DNA from: Oscillospiraceae bacterium
GTDB lineage: Bacteria > Bacillota > Clostridia > Oscillospirales > Oscillospiraceae
Length of the DNA stretch: 10,226 nucleotides
Reading direction: 5' to 3'
Assembly (NCBI GenBank): GCA_017435245.1
Contig: JAFSFK010000046.1
Coordinates: forward strand, 1-10,226
The notes under the pieces are model-generated. The model had not been told where the DNA came from. It searched no databases and worked only from the letters and a program-made list of their open reading frames with translations. Shown piece after piece: positions 1 to 5,996 of the stretch. Positions within the stretch are counted from its first letter, which is position 1; every line of letters begins with the position of its first letter. The position numbers and the translations under genes were made by a program.

Positions 1-15
1 GACGCTCGATAATAA

Positions 16-150
16 TTGAAAATGGAAAATGGAAAATGATTGTGTCGGCTACGCCGACGTTTTAAATTATTTTCCGAAGGAAAATACCACAATTTTCAAC
101 TTTCAACTTTCAATTTTCAATTCGCTCGTCAGAGCGCTAAACCGGAATTT
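16..150 (+). repeat. Structured AT-rich interspersed repeat, left copy
   Basis: The element consists of short tandem runs of TTGAAAA/TGGAAAA-type words, then three small hairpins, then more TTTTCAACTTTCAA-type words. The hairpins are at 44-58 (6-bp arms GTCGGC/GCCGAC), 69-85 (7-bp arms ATTTTCC/GGAAAAT) and 123-136 (5-bp arms CGCTC/GAGCG). The element closes with AAACCGGAATTT. An inverted copy of nearly the same order and length lies at 10086-10226. No ORF is visible in it. It resembles a MITE- or REP-like intergenic element; no transposase is present, and the mobility mechanism is unknown. The right end is sharp, because similarity to the other copy stops at 150; the left end is less certain. 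Confidence 0.8.
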
Positions 151-170
151 GACTCTATACAGGATCTGCA

Positions 171-199
171 TTGACGGATGGCGGTTTCCGCTGTAAAAT
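171..199 (+). promoter_or_regulatory. Sigma-A-like promoter of the macro-domain gene
   Basis: TTGACG at 171-176 and TAAAAT at 194-199 are separated by exactly 17 bp, each matching the consensus at five of six positions. The predicted transcription start is near 206, about 20 nt before the ATG at 228. The match also argues that the in-frame TTG at 171 is the -35 box, not a start codon. Confidence 0.6.
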
Positions 200-227
200 A
201 GCATCAAAACCAACGGGAGGTGTGAAT

Positions 228-1277
228 ATGCCATTTGTGATCGTCAGAAATGATATTACCAATATGTCTGTGGATGCCATTGTGAACACAGCAAACCCCA
301 AGCCCGTGATCGGTTCGGGCACGGATTCTATGATCCACGAAAAGTCCGGCCCCCAGCTTTTGCTGGCACGGCAGAAGCTCGGTGCCATTGCACCTGGCTG
401 CGCTGCTGCCACCCCGGCCTTCGACCTGCAGGCCAAATACGTGATCCATACCGTAGGTCCCGTCTGGAACGGCGGCAGCTGCGGTGAGGAAGCCACCCTT
501 CGCAGCTGCTATGAGAATTCTCTGAAACTGGCACAAGAAAAGAACTGCCAGTCCATCGCCTTCCCTCTGATATCCGCCGGTAATTACGGTTTCCCAAAGG
601 ACATAGCCCTGCAGACAGCTATTTCTGTTTTTAGTGATTTCCTGCTAAAGAGCGAAATGATGATCTATCTGGTGGTATTTGACCGCAGCGCCTTCCGGCT
701 GTCTGAACGGCTTTTTCAAAGCGTTGACAGCTACATAGACGAGCACTACGTCGCCCAGCGGGAGCTGATCACCGCCCAAGAAAATATCCGCCGGAATTTC
801 CGCCCCCAGCGGAATGTTGCGGTTTTTGAGTATTCCGATACCTTGTGTGAGTCCGCTCCCTGTCCAACCTTTTCCAAAGACCTTTGTCTGGAGGATGCTC
901 TGCGGAAACTGGACGCAGGCTTCACGGAAACTCTTTTGAAGCTCATCGACCAAACCGGAAAAAAGGATTCGGAAATCTACAAAAAAGCCAACCTCTCCAA
1001 GCAGCACTTCTCCAAGATCCGCAACAATCCAAACTATCATCCCACCAAGCCTACCGCCATCGCACTGGCCATTGCTCTGGAGCTGGACCTGGAACAGACC
1101 AACGATCTGATCGGCAGAGCCGGCTACACCCTGAATAACAGCAGCTTGTTCGATGTGATCGTCCGCTACCATATCGAACTGGGGATCTATAATGTTGTGC
1201 AGATCGACTGCGTGTTGTTCGAACACGACCAAAGCCTGCTCAGTTCATATAAAGTCCCCTCCCAGTTGACCAAATGA
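228..1277 (+). CDS. Macro domain protein with C-terminal HTH-like domain
   Basis: The product has 349 residues. The ATG at 228 is chosen because GGGAGG (215-220) sits 7 nt upstream; an in-frame TTG at 171 lies inside the promoter. Residues 1-165 form a macro (Appr-1''-p processing) domain, a fold that binds ADP-ribose and often removes ADP-ribose or O-acetyl-ADP-ribose. Visible motifs are IVNTANP (18-24), GSGTDSMIH (29-37, replacing the usual glycine-rich GGGVDxxIH loop), YVIHTVGP (71-78) and PLISAGNYGFP (113-123). Residues about 220-335 form a separate helical domain with an XRE-like helix-turn-helix (DSEIYKKANLSKQHFSKI, 247-264). This suggests DNA binding or a regulatory role coupled to ADP-ribose sensing, which is inference. 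It is followed by a VWA gene in the same direction. The fold is confidently assigned; the substrate is not. Confidence 0.85.
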   Translation: MPFVIVRNDITNMSVDAIVNTANPKPVIGSGTDSMIHEKSGPQLLLARQKLGAIAPGCAAATPAFDLQAKYVIHTVGPVWNGGSCGEEATLRSCYENSLKLAQEKNCQSIAFPLISAGNYGFPKDIALQTAISVFSDFLLKSEMMIYLVVFDRSAFRLSERLFQSVDSYIDEHYVAQRELITAQENIRRNFRPQRNVAVFEYSDTLCESAPCPTFSKDLCLEDALRKLDAGFTETLLKLIDQTGKKDSEIYKKANLSKQHFSKIRNNPNYHPTKPTAIALAIALELDLEQTNDLIGRAGYTLNNSSLFDVIVRYHIELGIYNVVQIDCVLFEHDQSLLSSYKVPSQLTK

Positions 1278-1282
1278 ATAAA

Positions 1283-1356
1283 AAAGCCTCCTATAATATA
1301 GGTGTTCGTAGGGACGAGAATAGCTCGTCCGCAAAACACGCATTATAGGAGGCTTT
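1283..1356 (+). promoter_or_regulatory. Long hairpin that sequesters the VWA ribosome binding site
   Basis: Bases 1283-1297 and 1342-1356 are perfect 15-bp inverted arms. Inside them GTGTT (1302-1306) pairs with AACAC (1335-1339), and GGACGAG (1312-1318) pairs with CTCGTCC (1324-1330). The right arm contains the AGGAGG (1347-1352) of the VWA gene. RNA reading through from the macro gene would therefore hide this site. A TATAAT (1292-1297) lies in the left arm, so a transcript starting just downstream would lack that arm and leave the site open. The only -35 candidate (TTGACC, 1266-1271) is 20 bp away, which is poor spacing. The inner GTAGGGACGAG...CTCGTCC core looks like a REP-type repeat, by recollection only. 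Confidence 0.6.
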
Positions 1357-1359
1357 ATT

Positions 1360-2007
1360 ATGAAGAAAAATTTGACTGAGCTTGTATTTATCCTGGATCG
1401 GAGCGGTTCTATGGCAGGACTGGAGGCCGACACCATCGGCGGTTTCAACGCAATGCTGGAAAAGCAGAAGCAGGAGCCGGGAGAGGCCATTGTGTCCACC
1501 GTCCTGTTTGACAACGACTGCCAGGTCATCCACGACCGGCTGCCCCTTGACCGGGTTCCCGCCCTGACCCGTAAGGAATACTATGTCCGGGGCTGCACCG
1601 CCCTGCTGGATGCGGTAGGCGGAGCCATCCACCACATTGGCAATGTCCACAAGTACGCCCGGGAGGAGGACCGGCCGGAAAAAACGTTGTTTGTCATCAC
1701 CACCGACGGTATGGAAAATCACAGCTGCCGCTACACCTACGACTGGGTAAAGGAGATGATCCAGCGCCAGAAGGAGAAGTACGGCTGGGAGTTTTTGTTC
1801 CTGGGTGCCAACATCGATGCGGCCCGGGAGGCTGCCCGGTTCGGTATCACTGCCGACCGTGCCGCCAACTACCATGCCGATACCCTGGGTACGGAAGTGA
1901 TCTACGAAACTGTCAGCGAAACCGTCTGTAATTTCCGGGCATCCAGGCCTATGACTGCCGACTGGAAGCAGCGCATCGATGAAGACTACAACAAAAGAGG
2001 AAAATAA
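1360..2007 (+). CDS. Stand-alone von Willebrand factor A (VWA) domain protein
   Basis: The product has 215 residues and is almost entirely one VWA domain. It has no signal peptide or membrane segment, so it is probably cytoplasmic. The metal-ion-dependent adhesion site is complete: D13-x-S15-x-S17 (DRSGS), T80 in the segment YVRGCTALLDAVG, and D116 in VITTDGMEN. It should therefore bind Mg2+ or a similar ion and a protein partner. It starts at ATG 1360 with AGGAGG 7 nt upstream, inside the right arm of a long hairpin. The gene ends just before a strong convergent terminator. Short VWA proteins of this type occur in tellurite/stress (Ter-like) and other accessory operons with macro-domain or ADP-ribose-related partners. 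The pairing with the upstream macro gene fits that pattern, but a shared function is inference. Confidence 0.88.
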   Translation: MKKNLTELVFILDRSGSMAGLEADTIGGFNAMLEKQKQEPGEAIVSTVLFDNDCQVIHDRLPLDRVPALTRKEYYVRGCTALLDAVGGAIHHIGNVHKYAREEDRPEKTLFVITTDGMENHSCRYTYDWVKEMIQRQKEKYGWEFLFLGANIDAAREAARFGITADRAANYHADTLGTEVIYETVSETVCNFRASRPMTADWKQRIDEDYNKRGK

Positions 2008-2011
2008 TCAT

Positions 2012-2045
2012 TTGCCCCGAAGCACCATTCGGTCCTTCGGGGCAA
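2012..2045. terminator. Convergent terminator between VWA and XRE genes
   Basis: Perfect 11-bp arms (2012-2022 and 2035-2045, TTGCCCCGAAG/CTTCGGGGCAA) enclose a 12-nt loop. The hairpin starts five bases after the VWA stop and lies six bases beyond the end of the minus-strand XRE gene. The minus-strand exit is moderately T-rich (ATGATTATTTT); the plus-strand exit has no clear T tract. It probably serves both genes. Confidence 0.7.
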
Positions 2046-2051
2046 TATCGG

Positions 2052-2303
2052 TCATTCCTCATTTTCCGCCAGCAGTGCTTCCATTGTAACGCCGAGAATG
2101 GCGGCAATGGCCTTCAGTTCAATGTCCGTTGCGCTCCGGGTCTGACCCTCCAGCTTGGACAGGCTGGAGGGATTGATATCCACGCCCATCAGCTGCATTT
2201 TGCTCACAAGGGTGGCCTGCTTCATCCCCAGCTGCTTGCGGATACGCTCGATGTTGGCACCGCAGATGTTTTTATTGCCATATTCTGCCTTTCTCGGTTT
2301 CAC
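2052..2303 (-). CDS. Small XRE-family helix-turn-helix regulator
   Basis: The product has 83 residues. It starts at a GTG (2301-2303) preceded 7 nt upstream by AAGGGGG (2311-2317 on the plus strand). Residues 17-78 match a Cro/C1-type helix-turn-helix: IERIRKQLGMKQATLVSKM forms helices 1-2, then INPSSLSKLEGQTR is the recognition region, then ELKAIAAILGV. There is no second domain, so it is a bare DNA-binding protein of the kind that often represses its own promoter. It is divergent from the WYL regulator gene, and the intergenic space has two near-palindromic sites with the half-site TTCTAA/TTAGAA, plausible targets for this protein. Family assignment is firm; control of the neighbouring cassette is inference. 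Confidence 0.88.
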   Translation of the reverse strand: MKPRKAEYGNKNICGANIERIRKQLGMKQATLVSKMQLMGVDINPSSLSKLEGQTRSATDIELKAIAAILGVTMEALLAENEE

Positions 2304-2321
2304 CGGGACACCCCCTTGTCT

Positions 2322-2334
2322 TTCTAATTTAGAA
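2322..2334. promoter_or_regulatory. Palindromic operator 1 (TTCTAA-T-TTAGAA)
   Basis: A perfect 13-nt inverted repeat lies 19 bp upstream of the XRE start codon, next to a minus-strand TATAAT (plus strand 2334-2339). It is part of a 13-base direct repeat (TTAGAATTATAAT at 2329-2341 and 2369-2381). Position and symmetry suggest autoregulation by the XRE protein, which is inference. Confidence 0.55.
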
Positions 2335-2352
2335 TTATAATCTCGTTTTTTC

Positions 2353-2381
2353 TTGATTTAATTCCAAATTAGAATTATAAT
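2353..2381 (+). promoter_or_regulatory. Operator-overlapped promoter reading toward the WYL gene
   Basis: TTGATT (2353-2358) and TATAAT (2376-2381) are 17 bp apart. Operator 2, TTCCAA-A-TTAGAA (2362-2374), differs from a perfect palindrome by one base and lies inside the spacer, so a bound repressor would block polymerase. Its centre is 40 bp from the centre of operator 1, close to four helical turns, which would suit cooperative binding. Confidence 0.5.
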
Positions 2382-2399
2382 GGGAATGCGACGGTTTTA

Positions 2400-2427
2400 T
2401 TGCTTTTTCGCCACGCTATGCTATAAT
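2400..2427 (+). promoter_or_regulatory. Extended -10 promoter of the WYL gene
   Basis: TTGCTT (2400-2405), a 16-bp spacer and TATAAT (2422-2427) preceded by TGC form an extended -10 element. The predicted start is near 2434, leaving a leader of about 78 nt. That leader has a small hairpin, GGACAG/CTGTCC (2450-2465), which could instead pair through GTCC/GGAC (2462-2474). Whether the hairpin matters is unknown. Confidence 0.55.
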
Positions 2428-2511
2428 TTAACCATCAAAATTTTACTCAGGACAGCCATCTGTCCACTCCGGACGGTATAATCAAGCTATCACAGAACGG
2501 AGGTGCCGATT

Positions 2512-3486
2512 ATGGAAAACACAAGACGGGATCGTGTGCTGGAGATATTTTTCCGGGGCTTGCGTGGGGAAGATCTGTGCGTGCAGAAGCTGGCGTATGA
2601 ATACGAGGTATCCACCAAAAGCATCACCCGCTGCCTGAACGATATCAAGCTGTTTCTTGCAGAGCACCGGGAGCTTGTGGGGTATGCGGAGCTGCAGTAT
2701 TCCCACCGGGACAAGTGCTACCGGCTGTATATGGACGAATTTTTGTCCAGCAAGGAGCTGTTTGCTGTGGTGGAGGTGCTCATCGGTGCCCGGGCCTTTT
2801 CCAGGGAGGAGCTTTTGCAGCTGACCGCAAAGCTGAAGCGGTTCACTACGCCGGAGGACCGGAGCAAGCTGCAGGAGCTGATCCGCAAGGAGCTTTATCA
2901 GTACCCGGAGGTCAAGCACGATTGCCAAAGCGTGATGGATACCCTGTGGCAGCTGATGCAGTGCATCCTAGAAAAGCGAGAGATCTCTGTGGAGTACTAC
3001 CGGGCTGACCGGGCACTGCGGGAGCATCGGCTCCGTCCGGCATCCCTGCTGTTCACGGATTATTATTTCTACCTGATCGCATTTAATACGGAGGGGGATC
3101 CGGATAAGCCGCTGTACTTCCGGGTGGACCGGATCCGGCACATTACGGAGCACCGAAAGAAATTTACCGCCTCGGAGGCTCCGGCCTTTGACGAGGGACT
3201 GCTGCGGCAGCGGAGCCTGTTTATGTGGCCGGGCAAGCTGCGGACCATCCGGTTTGAGTTCACCGGTATTTCCGTTCAGGCGGTGATGGATAAGCTGCCC
3301 ACAGCGAAGATCATCGAACGAACGGGAAATAAGTATCTGATCGAAGCGGAGGTCTACGGCGATGGCATCAAAATGTGGCTCCTCAGCCAGGGCCCATGGG
3401 TTAAGGTGATCTCCCCGGAAGATTTTAGAGATGAAGTCAAATACAGACTGCGAAAAGCGTTGGAGCAATACGAGACAGAAACTTAA
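2512..3486 (+). CDS. WYL-domain transcriptional regulator
   Basis: The product has 324 residues. ATG 2512 is chosen because GGAGG (2499-2503) lies 8 nt upstream; the in-frame GTG at 2503 overlaps that site. The order is an N-terminal winged HTH (about 5-70, with VSTKSITRCLNDIKLFL as recognition region), a helical linker, a WYL domain (about 150-215, with RLRPASLLFTDYYFYLIAFN at 173-192, where the name-giving WYL reads FYL, and YFRVDRIRHI at 202-211), and a C-terminal WCX-type domain (about 243-320, ending WVKVISPEDFRDEVKYRL). WYL domains sense nucleic acid or nucleotide ligands, and relatives such as BrxR and CapW control phage-defence operons. The stop lies 14 bp before an AT-richer three-gene cassette, so it likely regulates that cassette. 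The family is secure; the ligand is unknown. Confidence 0.9.
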   Translation: MENTRRDRVLEIFFRGLRGEDLCVQKLAYEYEVSTKSITRCLNDIKLFLAEHRELVGYAELQYSHRDKCYRLYMDEFLSSKELFAVVEVLIGARAFSREELLQLTAKLKRFTTPEDRSKLQELIRKELYQYPEVKHDCQSVMDTLWQLMQCILEKREISVEYYRADRALREHRLRPASLLFTDYYFYLIAFNTEGDPDKPLYFRVDRIRHITEHRKKFTASEAPAFDEGLLRQRSLFMWPGKLRTIRFEFTGISVQAVMDKLPTAKIIERTGNKYLIEAEVYGDGIKMWLLSQGPWVKVISPEDFRDEVKYRLRKALEQYETET

Positions 3487-3500
3487 AGGAGGTAGACTGT

Positions 3501-3776
3501 ATGAAGACGATTATGTTGAGTAAAGATTTGATTGATGCCTATAAGAATTCAAAAAAGGATATATCTTATGCGCTTTCTGAGTTGCTTGGATATGTTGACT
3601 ATAATAATAGTCGCCAAATTACTTGTCCCCCAATTATTCAACGGGATTCAATAGCGTTTCTGATTGACGATGCGGTTTTCAGCGAACTTCAAGATAAATT
3701 TGATGACTTGAACTCATACGGTGAAGTTGCTGAACTCCTTTTGTGGTCTAATTATTTTCTAGGAGGAAGTTTATGA
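3501..3776 (+). CDS. Hypothetical small acidic protein, first gene of the cassette
   Basis: The product has 91 residues and I do not recognise it. AAAGGAGG (3485-3492) overlaps the WYL stop codon and sits 8 nt before the ATG, so translation should be efficient and the gene is probably cotranscribed with the regulator. The N-terminal half is polar (LSKDLIDAYKNSKKDISY); the C-terminal half is acidic with amphipathic helical character (FSELQDKFDDLNSY, then EVAELLLWSNYFLGG). There is no signal peptide or clear membrane span. Its stop overlaps the start of the next gene as ATGA, which points to translational coupling and a stoichiometric partnership. Base composition shifts here to AT-rich codons (AAA, AAT, GAT, ATT), unlike the WYL gene. 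An accessory or antitoxin-like role is possible but not shown. Confidence 0.75.
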   Translation: MKTIMLSKDLIDAYKNSKKDISYALSELLGYVDYNNSRQITCPPIIQRDSIAFLIDDAVFSELQDKFDDLNSYGEVAELLLWSNYFLGGSL

Positions 3777-4939
3777 ATGAAACAAGTTATGAACAAGGCT
3801 TACTGGAACTCCAACAGCTAAATAAACGTTTAGAGTCAGTTCATTTTGACTATGAACAAGAAATGGCCTTAGCAATCAAGAACTGCCCTTCAAGGCTTGA
3901 TGCGTATGATCTTGTATACTCCATCACAATTGGCATTTTAGCGGCTATTCTTGATACTAACGAGAAGGTTGCAGAGTTTTTAGATGAGCTTCACAGGTTA
4001 GCATCATTGGAGAAAGTGGAGTCTGAAAACAAGTTCAAGGAACTTCTGGCAAAGCTTTTACATCATCAAGGTGATTGGATGGATATGGTTCCAACGGACC
4101 AAGTAAATAAGACTGGGCAAAACCTGAAATCCTTTGTCTCCAGATATGCAAAGCCGGTATCTGACGGCCTTTGGACTTCTGAAGGTGTAAAAATATCAGG
4201 CCCCCATAGAATCTTTTGGGGCCATGACATATTTTCTATAAAAGGAGACAACCCCCTCGCACTGCTCATTCAGGAGTATGGCGTAGGCAAAGGAATAATG
4301 CAAGCTGTCAGACATCTGGTGGCAGACACTTGCTCCCATCAAGGACTTGTACTCCCGTGTTCTTCGTTCTTCGATTACATCGAAGTCTCTTTGGATGGTG
4401 CAGGAAATGAGATACAAAAGGCAAAAAACAAGCTGTTAGATTTTTGCCAGCAGTATAGCAGTGAAGCGCTGCAGAGAAAACAACCAGGTTTAAACAATGA
4501 GGTGTTCAACCATCTCTTCTCCATACATATGCAAGATGTTCTCTCGACGGGGCTTGTTGCAGCGGCAATATCTGCATATGGCAAAGGGAGAAAGATTACT
4601 GACGAGACTCGAAAAGTGCAAATGCGTGTCATTGGATATATGGGTGCAGTTTTTGGTAGTGCGATTATTGGTGCTGCTAAATACGGAATCCCCTATATCA
4701 ACTGGCCTGCGCTCTTTTCCTTGGGCAAAAATACAATGCAGATGATTCATATTACTAACAAGAACGTCCAGGCGATTATGCTTGAAACTGAGCGCCTTCT
4801 TGACGAAGGGCAGAGGCTGAGAACCAGAGAGCAAAATCTTCATAATGAACTGCTTGATGATCTCCACAGTGTACTTATCTGCAAGGATACTGACTCCGGA
4901 CGTAACTTATTAATAAATTATCTTGAGGAGGTAAACTAA
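3773..4939 (+). CDS. Hypothetical protein with membrane-like segments and HD...HxxxDxxxH pattern
   Basis: The product has 388 residues and I cannot assign it to a named family. AGGAGG (3761-3766) is 6 nt upstream, and the start overlaps the previous stop (ATGA). The N-terminus is predicted helical with a hydrophobic stretch (49-60). The central segment 145-202 is the most motif-like: H145, GHD (150-152), then RHLVADTCSHQG (180-191), giving H181-x3-D185-x3-H189, then LPCSSFFDY. This spacing recalls metal-binding sites of the zinc-dependent phospholipase C/S1-P1 nuclease type (HxxxD...H), but the resemblance is only to the pattern. Two hydrophobic stretches follow (about 256-270 and 286-310, glycine/alanine-rich), then a charged helical tail (335-365). 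It could be a membrane-acting effector. AT-rich codon use matches both cassette neighbours, suggesting joint acquisition. Confidence 0.8.
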   Translation: MNETSYEQGLLELQQLNKRLESVHFDYEQEMALAIKNCPSRLDAYDLVYSITIGILAAILDTNEKVAEFLDELHRLASLEKVESENKFKELLAKLLHHQGDWMDMVPTDQVNKTGQNLKSFVSRYAKPVSDGLWTSEGVKISGPHRIFWGHDIFSIKGDNPLALLIQEYGVGKGIMQAVRHLVADTCSHQGLVLPCSSFFDYIEVSLDGAGNEIQKAKNKLLDFCQQYSSEALQRKQPGLNNEVFNHLFSIHMQDVLSTGLVAAAISAYGKGRKITDETRKVQMRVIGYMGAVFGSAIIGAAKYGIPYINWPALFSLGKNTMQMIHITNKNVQAIMLETERLLDEGQRLRTREQNLHNELLDDLHSVLICKDTDSGRNLLINYLEEVN

Positions 4940-4940
4940 T

Positions 4941-5798
4941 ATGCCCATACCAGCTATTCCGATTGTAGTAGGTGTTCTCGCAAGCGCAGGTGGCCTATCA
5001 CTAGGCGCGCTGATTCGGCAGCCCCAAATCAATAGGCTTACGACAGAAATCGTCAAACTCCAAGAGGAGCTTGGCCGGATGCAGTCTCTAGCCAACGATG
5101 TAATGAAGGATATTGAAATTCTCAAGCTAAAAATGCAGCTACAGCAAAATGAAGATTTGTTGGCTCAATTGAACGGTCGGGATGAACTTAATATTGGTTA
5201 TCTTGTATATGCTTACGGTCTTAAAGAGTATCTTGAAATCAAGCAGAACTATCTCATTGATGGAAAGAACATCACTGAGACAGAAGCAATCTTTGTTGAT
5301 TCGTTTGCTATGTTCTTGGACAATAAGATAGCCGATGATAACAACAGCCTCATCCAGAAGAGATTTATCCGTGAATATTTGACAGAAAAGTATTCTGTAG
5401 AAATTGAGAACCTGACACCTCCTGACTTAAATGCGGTAATTGTAAACTTGGAAAGCAAAATCAAAGAAGCAAAGGCCAGAGCGACAAAGGATAAAAAGAC
5501 ATCAACTCAAGAGACAACATCCAAGGCAAGTACCTTCTCTGGGCTTACTTTGGGTGACGCTCTTAGATTCGCATGGATGGATGCAACTTTTGCTGTAGAA
5601 AGAAAGGTAGATGAGATCCATCGGAATCGTGTTAAGCAATCAAAAGATGCAGACGCTAATAGCCAACAAACAAAGTCCCTGTTGCAAAAAAAAGTAAGAG
5701 TAGGCAAATACTACGGAGTACGTCCCAAAGATGCCATTCAGTTTTGGTGGGCAGATACTAAAAATGCTTTAGGAATAAAAACGAAAAAGAAGCAATAA
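4941..5798 (+). CDS. Hypothetical membrane-anchored coiled-coil protein with duplicated W/D motif
   Basis: The product has 285 residues and I do not recognise it. GAGGAGG (4925-4931) lies within the end of the previous gene, 9 nt before the ATG, and the stop-to-start gap is one base. Residues 4-25 are a hydrophobic, glycine/alanine-rich helix (IPIVVGVLASAGGLSLGALI), a possible membrane anchor or glycine-zipper segment. Residues 30-78 look like a coiled coil (LTTEIVKLQEELGRMQSL, then KLKMQLQQNEDLLAQL). A mixed domain follows (80-175), then a Lys/Thr/Ser-rich linker (176-198). The C-terminus has two copies of G[LV]x3DA[LI]xFxWxD, at 201-214 and 259-272, and ends in a lysine cluster. The architecture suggests a membrane-associated scaffold or partner for the upstream 388-aa protein. 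No function is known. Confidence 0.78.
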   Translation: MPIPAIPIVVGVLASAGGLSLGALIRQPQINRLTTEIVKLQEELGRMQSLANDVMKDIEILKLKMQLQQNEDLLAQLNGRDELNIGYLVYAYGLKEYLEIKQNYLIDGKNITETEAIFVDSFAMFLDNKIADDNNSLIQKRFIREYLTEKYSVEIENLTPPDLNAVIVNLESKIKEAKARATKDKKTSTQETTSKASTFSGLTLGDALRFAWMDATFAVERKVDEIHRNRVKQSKDADANSQQTKSLLQKKVRVGKYYGVRPKDAIQFWWADTKNALGIKTKKKQ

Positions 5799-5996
5799 CG
5801 CTTTGGGTGAAAACTTGTAAAGAGCAATAAAATGCTACATTTTGATTATCTCTATTTTTAAAAATTAATGCAGACACCCAGCTGTCCCCCTGGAAGTGTA
5901 GAATATAGGTACAATCCGAAATTCTCACTGACAGGGGGATTTCTTTTGCCCGAAATCAACACCATTGCGTCGCCCGTACGAAAGGAGTGCTGTACA
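5799..5996 (+). other. Intergenic leader before the PolC-like gene, with terminator/attenuator-like hairpin
   Basis: The stretch has no gene. The first 85 bases are AT-rich with no convincing terminator. TCCCCCTG (5885-5892) pairs with CAGGGGGA (5932-5939) across a 39-nt loop and is followed by TTTCTTTT (5940-5947). This could end transcripts of the upstream cassette or act as an attenuator in the leader of the next gene. TAGAAT (5899-5904) and TACAAT (5910-5915) within the loop are -10-like words, but neither has a good -35. Confidence 0.4.

Noticed and set aside
1..130. CRISPR array suggested by the short tandem words near the ends
   Set aside because: The units are 7-8 base AT-rich words without spacers, and there are no cas genes.
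171..227. Upstream TTG start for the macro-domain protein
   Set aside because: The TTG is the -35 box of a well-spaced promoter, there is no ribosome binding site, and ATG 228 has a good one.
645..1232. A 195-codon minus-strand frame
   Set aside because: It is antisense to the macro-HTH gene, whose forward frame has clear domain motifs.
5868..5996. A 43-residue N-terminal extension of the PolC-like protein
   Set aside because: There is no ribosome binding site at 5868, the region carries the terminator-like hairpin, and PolC similarity begins after the ATG at 5997.
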